From Nitrospira sp. (GTDB taxonomy: Bacteria > Nitrospirota > Nitrospiria > Nitrospirales > Nitrospiraceae): DNA of 64,000 nt. The notes beneath the pieces are model-generated. The model did not search any database, had not been told where the DNA came from, and worked only from the letters and a program-made list of their open reading frames with translations. Location of the stretch: positions 2,542,001 to 2,606,000 of the forward strand of contig CP060499.1 of assembly GCA_024760525.1 (NCBI GenBank), read 5' to 3'. Positions 1 through 8,977 of the stretch are shown here, one piece after another. Position 1 is the stretch's first letter. Every line of letters begins with the position of its first letter. The position numbers and the translations under genes are program-made.

Positions 1-654
1 GAGTTGCGTGCGGGCATAGCCGATATCGATCTCTGAGAGCTGTAGCTCAAGGTCATCGCCGCAAAGAATTCCGCCATCACGGACGAGTTCGAAGGCGGCT
101 TCAAGATCCCTCCGCACGGCGGCGTAGCTATGATCTCCATCGATGAACACCACGTCGAACGCATGACGCGGAAACATGGGCAGCATGGCGCCGCTGTCTC
201 CTCTCTGCGCGAGGACGATATCGTCATACCCCGCCGAGCTGACATTGTGGAGGAACAGATCGTAGATCGTGTCGTTCGCCAGAGCGGCCGACATGGCGCG
301 GTAGACCGGCGCATCCGGGCGCTTCGCTGGATCAAAATACGGCTTCCACGGATCCACGCATACGACGCGGCCCTGTCGCCGGTGATGGCGGGCGAGCGCT
401 TCCGCCCACGTGATGGCTGAGCCCCCGGCCCAAGACCCCACTTCGAGAATGTCGAAGCGCCGGGTCCCCACTCGCGACGACTCATACCGTATCAGTTCCT
501 GCATGGCGACGTGCCGAAGAGGAAGCCCCTGCGAAGCCCACATGATCGGGCCGAAATAGGGCCGCCTCGTCTCACGGCAGAACTCGTAATACTCGAGTAT
601 TGAACGGTCCTCGGAGGACAGTCCGGCTAATGGGTTGAGATCACGTTGTGTCAC
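1..654 (-). CDS. Class I SAM-dependent methyltransferase (C-terminus cut by window edge)
   Basis: Reading frame open from a GTG at 654 through base 1, so at least 218 residues and no stop in the window. A Rossmann motif I of the form ILEVGSWAGGSA and a downstream FDVVFIDGDHSY segment are typical of small-molecule or sugar methyltransferases of the Methyltransf_24/TylF type, which use S-adenosylmethionine. It starts 7 bp after the stop of the ThDP-enzyme gene, so it is the last visible gene of the sugar operon and may methylate the sugar or glycan product (inference). The start is uncertain; no strong Shine-Dalgarno is seen, and internal ATGs exist. Substrate cannot be told from sequence. Confidence 0.75.
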   Translation of the reverse strand, partial: MTQRDLNPLAGLSSEDRSILEYYEFCRETRRPYFGPIMWASQGLPLRHVAMQELIRYESSRVGTRRFDILEVGSWAGGSAITWAEALARHHRRQGRVVCVDPWKPYFDPAKRPDAPVYRAMSAALANDTIYDLFLHNVSSAGYDDIVLAQRGDSGAMLPMFPRHAFDVVFIDGDHSYAAVRRDLEAAFELVRDGGILCGDDLELQLSEIDIGYARTQL

Positions 655-661
655 AGTATGC

Positions 662-2491
662 TCACGGTTGCATCGGTTTCACGACATCGGGATACTCGGG
701 GCTCATCCAACCTTCCGCCGGTTCGATCAGCATGTTGTTCTTGAACTCCTCACGAGAGATATAGGGGTACATGTCCTCGATCGGCGTCTTCCATCCGAAA
801 ATTCTCGGTTCGTACGTATGGTACTCATCCATGTCCACGTCGCACACGACGGGCCCATCGTGACGCAGCACTGCGTCGATCCGGGCGTCCATTTCCGCAT
901 GATTGGCGATCGTCACGGTTTTGATCCCGTAGGCCTGAGCCAACTTGACGAAATTCGGCGGCCGATAGCCTTTCGGCCCGCAGGCCTCCGCCCGGCCCTG
1001 GAAGTTTGTTTCCTGATAGGCTTTCGTAATCCCGTAGATATGGTTGTTCAGGATGAATGTCTTGACCTTGACTCCGTAGTTCACGAATGTTTGCATTTCC
1101 TGAAGGTTCATGTTGAACCCGCCGTCGCCGATCGTACAGACCACCTGTTTGGAGGGATCGGCAAACCAAGCCCCCATGGCGCCCGCAAATGAAAAGCCCA
1201 TGGGTGAGTTGCCGTTGTTCGTCAGGTTCCGCTGGCCGTACTTCGTTTCGAACGCATGGTTGCTGACGACAATGTTGCCGCCGCAATCACCGACGAGAAT
1301 GTCGCGCTCGCCCAATTTTTCCGACAGGCGCCGCATGAAGGCATAGGGATGCACCCGTTCCCGCTGCTCGAAAAACTCCGGTCGGACCGGATCGTATTTG
1401 CGCTTCCAGTTCATGACCCGTTGAGTCCATTCAGCGCGATCAGGCAATGGTTTTCGCGACCGTTCCAGCGCACTGAGGAGCCTTCGAATGAAGACTTTTG
1501 CGTTGCAAAGAATGTTGACGTCGAAGGGAACTTGCTGAAACTTCCGCTGCACCATGGCCGGATCGATCTCAACGAGATACTTCCTGGCTCCCCGCGCGAA
1601 ACTCTGCACGTTGCCCCCGGTGATGCGGCCCGAGATCCTGCTTCCGATCGACAGGAGTAGATCGCTGTTCTGAATGCCGAAATTGCGCCCGGCTCCACCG
1701 TAAGTCCCGACCCGCCCGCCGTACCACTCATAATCGGAAGTAATGACGTCCAATGCGTTCCAGGTTGGGAAACAGGGAATCCTCAGTCGACGGCCCAATT
1801 CCCGCACGTCGTCCTGTGCGTCGGCGAGGCGTACACCGCCGCCGACGAGGATCACAGGCCGCTCGGCCGAACGCAGATCGTCGAGTAATCGTTCGATCTG
1901 TGAGTCGACCACCTCAGGATCGAACGCGGCCGTCGCCGGAATATCGAACCCGACGAGTTGTTTGGCATCGACTGTGGCTTTCTGAACATCGAGTGGAATA
2001 TCGAGCAACACCGGCCCCGGCCGCCCGCTCTGACACAACCACAGGGCCTTCTCCAACTCGTAACGGACGTCTTCAGGCCTCATGATCATCTTGGCGTATT
2101 TGGTCACAGGAGCCGCCATCGCCACGATGTCTGTTTCTTGAAATCCAATCTGTCTGATCGAAGGGTCGGGGCGCAGAAACCGCGAGTTGATCTGCCCGGT
2201 CAAAAACACGCAGGGAATCGAATCGTAGAAACAATTTCCCATCGATGTGAGAAGATTCATCCCGCCGGGACCGCTGGTCGCGATGGCGACCCCGGGAATG
2301 CCCTTCACCTTGGCATAGGCTTCCGCGGCAAACCCACCGGCCTGCTCATGCATGACCGCGACATATTCGGTTGCGGCGGTCCTGGTAAAGGCATCAATGA
2401 GATCGCCGTTGGCCGCGCCGTAGACGACGAACATCTTGTCGATGCCACGTTCGGCCAAGGTATTGATGATAAAGTCCGCGACTTTGATCAT
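662..2491 (-). CDS. Thiamine-diphosphate-dependent enzyme, acetolactate-synthase-like
   Basis: A 609-residue protein with the three-domain layout of the pyruvate oxidase/acetolactate synthase family: N-terminal PYR domain with the activating Glu in a MHEQAGGFAAEAYA context (about residue 49), a central Rossmann-like domain, and a C-terminal PP domain whose ThDP motif begins IGDGG (about residue 455) and ends ILNN. Start ATG is preceded by GAGGAGGAG. It lies 18 bp after the radical SAM gene. No acetolactate synthase small subunit or branched-chain amino acid gene is near. YerE, a family member, attaches a two-carbon unit to a 4-keto deoxysugar, so a branching role here is plausible but inferred. 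Confidence 0.85.
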   Translation of the reverse strand: MIKVADFIINTLAERGIDKMFVVYGAANGDLIDAFTRTAATEYVAVMHEQAGGFAAEAYAKVKGIPGVAIATSGPGGMNLLTSMGNCFYDSIPCVFLTGQINSRFLRPDPSIRQIGFQETDIVAMAAPVTKYAKMIMRPEDVRYELEKALWLCQSGRPGPVLLDIPLDVQKATVDAKQLVGFDIPATAAFDPEVVDSQIERLLDDLRSAERPVILVGGGVRLADAQDDVRELGRRLRIPCFPTWNALDVITSDYEWYGGRVGTYGGAGRNFGIQNSDLLLSIGSRISGRITGGNVQSFARGARKYLVEIDPAMVQRKFQQVPFDVNILCNAKVFIRRLLSALERSRKPLPDRAEWTQRVMNWKRKYDPVRPEFFEQRERVHPYAFMRRLSEKLGERDILVGDCGGNIVVSNHAFETKYGQRNLTNNGNSPMGFSFAGAMGAWFADPSKQVVCTIGDGGFNMNLQEMQTFVNYGVKVKTFILNNHIYGITKAYQETNFQGRAEACGPKGYRPPNFVKLAQAYGIKTVTIANHAEMDARIDAVLRHDGPVVCDVDMDEYHTYEPRIFGWKTPIEDMYPYISREEFKNNMLIEPAEGWMSPEYPDVVKPMQP

Positions 2492-2509
2492 GCTGTTCTC
2501 CTCCTCGAA

Positions 2510-4018
2510 TTATGAGACCGCCGAAGCGACTGACTCATGGTGCCGACGCTGAATCCTCCGGGCGCACATATCGAGCACGTGCTGGACGACCGCGGAACCG
2601 AAGGTCCGTTGCATCATCGCCAAGTACCCCGCGTGAGTGAAATACTCCTGAAACGCTCGATCTCTGAAATCCAAGACCTGCGTGGACCGAAGGGCCTCCG
2701 TCGGCAACGGCAGACAGTCGTAGGCATGCTGCGAATAGCCGATCCAGCCCGGTCCCCCGATATCGTCTGGTAACGGCCAGTGCTTCTGCTTGGCCAAGTC
2801 GTACAGCGGCGAGCCGGGGTACGCCATGGCGCAATAGAAGTTGGCCCATTCCGTATTCAGCTTGAGCGCCAGATCCAGCGTGGAGCGCATACTGTCGAGA
2901 TCATCATCCGGTAGACCGAAGATGTAATTGGCCGCCACATGAATGCCATGCGACTGGATTTTTCTGACGGTCGAAACGATTTCCCGGTCGCCGAAGCGGC
3001 CTTTTTCGACACCGTCCCGCACGTGCTGACTACCCGACTCGATGCCCAATCCAAGCCAATTGAAACCCGCGGCTTTGAGGCGCTCGAGCACCTGATCCTG
3101 TACGGTATCCACGCGCGCATAGGCCCACAGATTGAGATGATATCCACGCTCGATGATCCGGTCGCAGATACCGAGCACATGCCGGCGATTTAAGACGAAC
3201 ATCTCGTCCGGAATCTTGATATTGGTCACGCCGAACTCGTTCACTAAACGATCGATCTGCCCGATCACGTTGTCCGGACTCCAAGTCCTCAGCATGGGCG
3301 TTTCAAAGGGGGCATTGATGCAACAGAACGAACACTTGAAGGGACAACCCAAGCTGGTCTGCAACGACGCGTAGGGGCTGCGGGAATCCAAATGATGAAA
3401 GCAATGCCAGTTATGGGCGCGGTACTTCGTCATGTCGAGGATCTCCCAGGCTTGTCCCGGCAACGTGCCGTCAAGATCCATGATGAGCGGCGCAGGCGGA
3501 GTGGAAGTCGGCCGGCTTCCATCCAGATACCAGAGGCCCGGCACATCGTTCAGTCGACGTCCCTTCCCGAGCAGGAGTTCGAGTAGTCCAAGTACCGTAT
3601 GAGGCCCCTCACCCTGGCAGACGTAGGTATAGGGCTCTTCCTCCAACGTTCGTTTCGGAAGGGCCGAGGGATGGGTCCCGATGACCAGCGTCGGAATGTC
3701 GCCCAGTTCGTTCAGTCGTTCACAAACCAGCCGGCCTGCCGGCATGCATTGCGTAGAAGCAGACGGTTGTTGCCCATAGATCACGAAGACGACGAGGGTG
3801 GGATCGGCGGCGGCGATCGCCTCAGCGGTCTGCCGGTGGCTGAAGCCGGAGGCCTCCGCATCGAGAATGGCAGCTTCATAACCCTGCCTGCGGATGAACG
3901 CGGCGAGCAAGCCGGCCCAGACCGGCGGCTCGATCGCAGCAAGATCCTTGCTGAGATCTTGATAGACCTGGACTCGGCTCGGAGGTGCGACAAACAGGAC
4001 ATCAAGCGGCTTTGACAC
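2510..4018 (-). CDS. B12-binding-type radical SAM protein
   Basis: 502 residues, GTG start with AGGAG seven bases upstream. The N-terminal ~160 residues look like a cobalamin-binding domain (segment LVIGTHPSALP), followed by a radical SAM barrel with the iron-sulfur motif CxxxCxxC at C225, C229 and C232, and the GIESGSQ-type motif of this class. Members of this class B architecture perform methyl transfers or other radical steps on unactivated carbons. The start overlaps the preceding aminotransferase gene by 17 bp, so it belongs to the same operon. The substrate is unknown; placement suggests a sugar, glycan lipid or small modification. Confidence 0.85.
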   Translation of the reverse strand: MSKPLDVLFVAPPSRVQVYQDLSKDLAAIEPPVWAGLLAAFIRRQGYEAAILDAEASGFSHRQTAEAIAAADPTLVVFVIYGQQPSASTQCMPAGRLVCERLNELGDIPTLVIGTHPSALPKRTLEEEPYTYVCQGEGPHTVLGLLELLLGKGRRLNDVPGLWYLDGSRPTSTPPAPLIMDLDGTLPGQAWEILDMTKYRAHNWHCFHHLDSRSPYASLQTSLGCPFKCSFCCINAPFETPMLRTWSPDNVIGQIDRLVNEFGVTNIKIPDEMFVLNRRHVLGICDRIIERGYHLNLWAYARVDTVQDQVLERLKAAGFNWLGLGIESGSQHVRDGVEKGRFGDREIVSTVRKIQSHGIHVAANYIFGLPDDDLDSMRSTLDLALKLNTEWANFYCAMAYPGSPLYDLAKQKHWPLPDDIGGPGWIGYSQHAYDCLPLPTEALRSTQVLDFRDRAFQEYFTHAGYLAMMQRTFGSAVVQHVLDMCARRIQRRHHESVASAVS

Positions 4019-5204
4019 AACTGACTCCTAACTCGCCGGCCAATTCCACGACCCGACGCGTCCCTTCCATGACATCGTGTTCCCACCCACACGTCGCGAT
4101 CCGCACGAAGCCCTCACAGCCGATCCCAAAGCTTCTCCCTGGCGTGACGGCTGTGTGCCGTTCTTCGAGCAGACGCCTGCAGAATGTGACGTCGTCGAGA
4201 CCGGTCCGACTGATATCCACGAAGAGATAGAATCCCGATTCCGGCACCACGCAGCGAACGATGCCCGAACGGTTGACCATGTCGGCGCACGCGGCTGTGA
4301 TACGGCGGCATTGCGCTTTCACCCCTTCCGTATATTCATCAAGGACCGACAACCCGGCCAGGCACCCGACTTGGGTAAAAATGGGAAGGCATGAGATAAG
4401 AGTGGACGTGGACAAGGCTAGTTTTTCCACCACGGCTGGATGCGCCTGGGCATAGCCGACGCGATAGCCGGGAACAGAAAACACCTTCGAGAATGAGGAC
4501 ATCACCACGAGCTGCGACGAATCACATGAAGCAAGGCTGAAAAATGGCCGTCCAAACGCGATCTCGGCGTAGGTTTCATCGCTGAGAAGCCAAATGCGTT
4601 CCTCGTCACACCGCCGCGCCAATAGCCTCAGCATGGATTCGGTATAGACGGCGCCGGTTGGATTGTTCGCCGAGTTGACGATCATGGCCTTCGGTCTCGC
4701 CGCAAGGGCCACCTCGATCTGTGATTCGTCCAGGTGAAATCCATTCTTCTGGAACAACGGGACCGGAATGACCGTAAGCCCGATATGAGAAGCCGCCGCC
4801 CAATAGGACGGGAACGCAGGGGTAAACAACACAACCCGATCCCGGGAATTGCATGTGAGTTCAAGAAACTGACTGATGATCAAGTTAGCGGGACTGATGG
4901 CGATCGAATTCCCCTCGATTCGACGATCTGTTTGTCGTGAGACGCGCTCTGCGATCCCGTCTCGCAGCTCCCGAATACCGGCCATGGGCGCGTAGCCAAC
5001 CTGCTTGGCCTGGATGGCCTGAAGGGTAGCCTCCATGATTTCATGAGGCGGAGGCATTCGTGGATTTCCAAGTTCGAGGTGGTAGATCGTATGACCTTCT
5101 CGTTCAAGCGCTTGGGCGCGATCCATGACCTTAAACATCTCCTGACCGATCAGACGTTCAGCACGCTCCGAGAATGGCAGGGCCTTCATCAAGCTGGTCG
5201 TCAT
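4002..5204 (-). CDS. Class I/II PLP-dependent aminotransferase
   Basis: 400 residues from ATG 5204, which overlaps the upstream stop as ATGA and has GAGGG just before it; a longer reading to 5222 exists but lacks this support. Fold-type I features are clear: a LELGNPRMPP substrate loop, NSANNPTGAVY, and the Schiff-base lysine in SSFSKVFSVPGYRVGY (K240). It resembles the aspartate/aromatic aminotransferase group rather than the sugar-specific DegT group. In this operon it may make an amino-acid-like decoration or supply a keto or amino donor; that is inference. Nothing marks it as inactive. Confidence 0.85.
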   Translation of the reverse strand: MTTSLMKALPFSERAERLIGQEMFKVMDRAQALEREGHTIYHLELGNPRMPPPHEIMEATLQAIQAKQVGYAPMAGIRELRDGIAERVSRQTDRRIEGNSIAISPANLIISQFLELTCNSRDRVVLFTPAFPSYWAAASHIGLTVIPVPLFQKNGFHLDESQIEVALAARPKAMIVNSANNPTGAVYTESMLRLLARRCDEERIWLLSDETYAEIAFGRPFFSLASCDSSQLVVMSSFSKVFSVPGYRVGYAQAHPAVVEKLALSTSTLISCLPIFTQVGCLAGLSVLDEYTEGVKAQCRRITAACADMVNRSGIVRCVVPESGFYLFVDISRTGLDDVTFCRRLLEERHTAVTPGRSFGIGCEGFVRIATCGWEHDVMEGTRRVVELAGELGVSCVKAA

Positions 5205-5980
5205 CCTCGTGCCCTCGCGCATCTATCGCCGCCCGAGTGGGAAAAGCGGTTCTCTCGAGTGGAGTCCGTGGAGCACGAACCCGCCAGAAATTCGGCAAGC
5301 CGTTCCGGCGTGCCAATGTCATGCAGCGGCCCATGGCTGACAAATCCACTGACTCCCGACGGAATCAGCGTTGGAAGCCAGTCTATTTCGAGTGAGCAGG
5401 GCTTGACCGCCGGAATCAACTCGATCGCCGACCGATCGAACACATAGATGCCGGCATTGTGATACCCCCCTGATCGGTCCGCTCCCTTTTCCCTGAATGC
5501 GGTGATGCGATGCTGCGCATCCATCGTGACGCTACCGGTATCGCGGCGATGATCGGCTTTGATCAACGTGAGCGTGGCGCGGGACTTTGTCTCGGCATGG
5601 CGGGCCAGCAGCTTGCGCAGATCGACAGCACAGACGGAATCTCCATTGGCAACCACAACGGTATCGCTCGTAATCAATGGTGACGCATGTCGAAGGGCTC
5701 CAGCCGTTCCCAAAGGGGTGTGTTCCCGAGAAAAGATCAGTTCGAACGTGCACGGACGATTCGCATACCATTCCTCAAGCTGATGCCCCAAATGCCCGGT
5801 GCACAGAATGACACGTCCAATCCCTTGCTTCAGAAATGGGGCGATCACGAATTCGATGAACGGACGTTCCTTGATCATCGCCAACGACTTGGGCCGGTCG
5901 CTCAGAACCGAACGCAATCGAGTCCCTTGCCCTCCGCAGAGGACGAGCAGATCTGGAGCATCGATCCGATCCACATTCAT
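5201..5980 (-). CDS. Sugar-1-phosphate nucleotidyltransferase, HddC-like
   Basis: 259 residues. The N-terminus has the nucleotidyltransferase signature LVLCGGQGTRLR followed by RPKSLAMI, then ANGDSV for metal binding and HDIGTPERL near the end, the layout of mannose/heptose-1-phosphate guanylyltransferases. The ATG overlaps the stop of the kinase gene upstream as ATGA, so kinase and transferase are translationally coupled, as for the HddA/HddC steps of GDP-D-glycero-alpha-D-manno-heptose synthesis. The nucleotide (GDP) and sugar are inferred from the pair; other hexose or heptose phosphates remain possible. Confidence 0.8.
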   Translation of the reverse strand: MNVDRIDAPDLLVLCGGQGTRLRSVLSDRPKSLAMIKERPFIEFVIAPFLKQGIGRVILCTGHLGHQLEEWYANRPCTFELIFSREHTPLGTAGALRHASPLITSDTVVVANGDSVCAVDLRKLLARHAETKSRATLTLIKADHRRDTGSVTMDAQHRITAFREKGADRSGGYHNAGIYVFDRSAIELIPAVKPCSLEIDWLPTLIPSGVSGFVSHGPLHDIGTPERLAEFLAGSCSTDSTRENRFSHSGGDRCARARG

Positions 5981-7047
5981 GCTGCCTTCCCCATTCGCGT
6001 CGACCGCGAAGAGAGCAGCGTGTCCCGCTCATCCTGCCAGGCCGACTCTCGCTGTAGGAGAGGGTCTTGTTGATAAAATACGATCTGACTGCCGAGCGCT
6101 TCGAAGCGAAACGGAACCTCCAGCAAGCCGGGCAATGCCGCTCTGATTTGCCCATGAATTTCGGGTTTCGCAAACAACAGCATGAACCCTCCCCCGCCGG
6201 CCCCCAGTAATTTGCCTCCCGTTGCCCCCGCGCGCCGGGCGGCCTCATAGATGTCGTCGATCATCGGAGTGGTTATTTTGGACGTCAGGCTGCGTTTGAC
6301 CATCCAGGCTTCATGCAGCAATTCGCCAAAGTCCGCAAGATCGTGATCGCCTCCGAGGATAGAGACGCCTTCCTGGACCATCTGGAGCATGGCGAACAGC
6401 TCCACCCGCCGTTGCTTGGTACGTTCAATCTGTTCCTTGGCGATCTCCGACGCCGTGCGGGAGAAACCGGTGAAATACAACAGCAGATGATTCTGGAATT
6501 GGGAAAGCCGTTCAGGGTTCATCACGATCGGGGTGTAGCCGATTTCTCCACTCTGAAAAAAGTTGATACGGCATAACCCTCCGTGCGCGGCCATGACCTG
6601 GTCTTGGCACCCGACAGCTTCCTGCAACACATCTTGCTCAATGTGAATGGCGACACGGGCCAATTCCGCCTTGCTCGGCATACGGTGCCGCAAGGCATAC
6701 AACGAATGAAGCAGGCCGACGGTGAACGATGAGCTCGATCCCAGACCGGTGCGCGCGGGCAGGTCCCCATCGTGATGAATCTCCAACCCTTCCTCGACAT
6801 TCAAATATTGCAGCACCCCCCGCACGGCCGGATGTTCGATGTCGCTGTTGGACTTCGTTTCTTCGATGCGCGAATAGGCAATGCGCGTTTTGTGATCGAA
6901 AAACGGCGGCAAATACCGGCAAGAGATGTAACAATACTTATCGATCGTGGTCGCCAATACTGCGCCGCCGTGTTCGCGAAACCAGACCGGATAGTCGGTG
7001 CCGCCCCCGAAGAACGAAATGCGGAACGGAGTGCGGCTGATAATCAT
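5977..7047 (-). CDS. GHMP-family kinase, D-glycero-D-manno-heptose 7-phosphate kinase-like
   Basis: 356 residues. The N-terminal MIISRTPFRISFFGGGTDYP is the usual opening of HddA-type sugar kinases; the ATP-binding GHMP motif PARTGLGSSSSF lies at about residues 97-108, and a GGKLLGAGGGGFML C-terminal motif 3 is present. Known relatives phosphorylate the anomeric carbon of heptose 7-phosphate (HddA) or fucose. It overlaps the nucleotidyltransferase gene by four bases and follows the SDR gene by 15 bp. GmhA and GmhB homologues, needed for the complete heptose route, are not in the window. Start ATG has only a weak GGTGGG upstream. Confidence 0.82.
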   Translation of the reverse strand: MIISRTPFRISFFGGGTDYPVWFREHGGAVLATTIDKYCYISCRYLPPFFDHKTRIAYSRIEETKSNSDIEHPAVRGVLQYLNVEEGLEIHHDGDLPARTGLGSSSSFTVGLLHSLYALRHRMPSKAELARVAIHIEQDVLQEAVGCQDQVMAAHGGLCRINFFQSGEIGYTPIVMNPERLSQFQNHLLLYFTGFSRTASEIAKEQIERTKQRRVELFAMLQMVQEGVSILGGDHDLADFGELLHEAWMVKRSLTSKITTPMIDDIYEAARRAGATGGKLLGAGGGGFMLLFAKPEIHGQIRAALPGLLEVPFRFEALGSQIVFYQQDPLLQRESAWQDERDTLLSSRSTRMGKAA

Positions 7048-7062
7048 GGCGTTCCCACCCGA

Positions 7063-8010
7063 TTACACGTTGCCATAGACTGTTCCACTGACGACGGTGT
7101 AACACTTGACCAACTCCCGGATGCCTTGACTCAACGACCAGTCGGGCCGGAATCCGGTCGAGAGAATCCGTTCATTCGAGACGAGATAGTCGCGCTTGTC
7201 GGGGTCTTCTCCGATCGGAGCTTCGAAAAACACGAATTGCGGCAAGACCCGCTGGATTTCCGCACATAATTGAAGCTTGGACAGATTGGCGTCATCCAAG
7301 CCAACGTTGTATGGCCGGTTTTTCATCGACTCGAACTGCTGGATGGAATGCAGAAACGCTTTGACGACGTCGCGGATATGAATGTAGTTGCGCTTGCAGT
7401 GTCCTTCGAACACCACCACGGCACGGTCGTGGACGGCACGCCATACGAAATCGTTGACCAACAGATCCATCCGCATCCGAGGCGAGGCTCCGAACACCGT
7501 CGCCAGCCGAAGTGTAATGCTGTTTCCGCGATCCAACACGGCCTGTTCGGCCTTCACCTTCGTCTCACCATAGAGGCTGATCGGCCTCAACGGAGAGGCT
7601 TCAGTGCAAGGAACGCCCGGTTGCCCGATGCCATAGCCGCTGTTGGTAACAGGAAACACGATGCGTTGGCTCAGCGACGAGAGCTTGCACAACATGTGAA
7701 CGGCTTCACAATTGATGGTAGCGGCACCGATTCTGTCGCGATCACACAGCGGAGCACCGACCAAAGCCGCGAGCGGAATGATGACGTCGGCATCGCGCAG
7801 CAACTCCGTCATAAGGCGTTCGTCGCGGCAATCCCCCCGCACCACGCGGAATGCATCGGAACAACAGCAGTCCAGCAGGCTGTTTTGTCGGTACAGGAAA
7901 TTGTCGAGCGCCGTGACGCGATAGCCTCGATCGAGGAGCTGCCGGCAAAGGACTGATCCGATGTAGCCCGCGCCTCCGGTGACAAGCACATGTGCGGTTG
8001 TCGTGGTCAT
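7063..8010 (-). CDS. NAD-dependent epimerase/dehydratase (extended SDR)
   Basis: 315 residues from ATG 8010, preceded by AAAGGAT; a longer frame to 8208 would overlap the upstream gene by nearly 200 bp and is not supported. It begins with the Rossmann motif VLVTGGAGYIGS and has the YxxxK catalytic pair in SLYGETKVKAEQ, with the YNVGLDD segment near the substrate pocket. This is the GalE/RmlB-like extended SDR family acting on nucleotide sugars. It sits between the GDP-fucose-synthase-like SDR and the heptose kinase gene. Whether it epimerises, dehydrates or reduces cannot be read from the sequence. Confidence 0.8.
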   Translation of the reverse strand: MTTTTAHVLVTGGAGYIGSVLCRQLLDRGYRVTALDNFLYRQNSLLDCCCSDAFRVVRGDCRDERLMTELLRDADVIIPLAALVGAPLCDRDRIGAATINCEAVHMLCKLSSLSQRIVFPVTNSGYGIGQPGVPCTEASPLRPISLYGETKVKAEQAVLDRGNSITLRLATVFGASPRMRMDLLVNDFVWRAVHDRAVVVFEGHCKRNYIHIRDVVKAFLHSIQQFESMKNRPYNVGLDDANLSKLQLCAEIQRVLPQFVFFEAPIGEDPDKRDYLVSNERILSTGFRPDWSLSQGIRELVKCYTVVSGTVYGNV

Positions 8011-8017
8011 CGATGGA

Positions 8018-8977
8018 TCATCCTTTATGGGCAAATGCGCCGCGTGGCGGCGCTCCCGCTGTTTCGGCCGAGGATGCATGCTGGATATACCAGCGGACTG
8101 TCTCCGCGAGTCCGTTTCTGAGGTCGGTAAACCGAAATCCTGGAAAGCGTGAGGAAAACCATGCGCTCTGTAGTCGCTTGATCGGGACTCCTTCAGGCTG
8201 ACCCTCATCGAAGAAGATCGGCCCCGTATAGTTCATGACACCCGCAATGGTTTCAGCAAGCGACCGGATGGTGATGCCCGAATCCGCCGCAACAATCGTG
8301 GTTGAAGGTTCGAGATGCATTTCGACGGCTTCCAATGCCACGCGCGCAACGTCCCGTGCAAAAATGAATTGCCTGACTGCCCGCCCGCTCCCCCACACGA
8401 CATACGGCGCACCCGTCGTCTTGGCTCTCCAACAGCGCCCGATCAGCGACCCGACGACATGCGCATGCTCGGAATCGAAGGAGTCATGAGGCCCGTACAT
8501 GGTCACGGGCGTCAGTGTCGTCCATGCCAACCCGTCCTCCTTCGCCGCCAGTCGCGTATGGAGATCCAGCATGCGCTTCGCATAGCCGTACCCGGCGTTG
8601 CCGTCGTAGGGGCACGCCGACTGAAGATCGTCTTCGGTTGTCGCGCGATCGGAAAACATCGGAAATGCGCAGCTTGAAAGGATGCTCACCAATCTTGGGA
8701 TACGAAGCTCACGGGCCACCGACAACACGGATGTGTTGATGAGCGCGTTGTCCTCGAAAAAACGACTGTTCTGCGTAGTATTGGCTTTTACCCCCCCGAC
8801 CACACCTGCGAGATGCAACAACTTCCCCGGGTGCAGGTCTTCCAGCAACGCCTTCGCCACATCGCGACGGCGCAGATCGCCGTCCGCCCCGGTCAAAAAC
8901 ACGGCCTGAGGGCGCAATGTCCTCACAGCCGATCCCAATAAACCAGACCCGCCGGTCACGACCAGAGGTCCCGTCAT
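8018..8977 (-). CDS. GDP-L-fucose synthase/ColC-like epimerase-reductase
   Basis: 319 residues from ATG 8977, which forms an ATGA overlap with the stop of the DegT-fold gene. Family hallmarks are visible: VVTGGSGLLGS for NADP(H), SSCAFP with the catalytic Ser and Cys, YGYAK as YxxxK, and MYGPHDSFD followed by AHVV with the catalytic His of GDP-fucose synthases. Relatives perform C3/C5 or C5 epimerisation plus C4 reduction of GDP-4-keto sugars; ColC does this on the product of ColD. Since a ColD-like gene lies directly upstream and is coupled to it, a ColC-like role is the best guess. Confidence 0.8.
   Translation of the reverse strand: MTGPLVVTGGSGLLGSAVRTLRPQAVFLTGADGDLRRRDVAKALLEDLHPGKLLHLAGVVGGVKANTTQNSRFFEDNALINTSVLSVARELRIPRLVSILSSCAFPMFSDRATTEDDLQSACPYDGNAGYGYAKRMLDLHTRLAAKEDGLAWTTLTPVTMYGPHDSFDSEHAHVVGSLIGRCWRAKTTGAPYVVWGSGRAVRQFIFARDVARVALEAVEMHLEPSTTIVAADSGITIRSLAETIAGVMNYTGPIFFDEGQPEGVPIKRLQSAWFSSRFPGFRFTDLRNGLAETVRWYIQHASSAETAGAPPRGAFAHKG

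Noticed and set aside
8011..8208. N-terminal extension of the SDR at 7063-8010
   Set aside because: It would overlap the upstream SDR gene by almost 200 bp, and the Rossmann motif begins right after ATG 8010, which has its own AAAGGAT.
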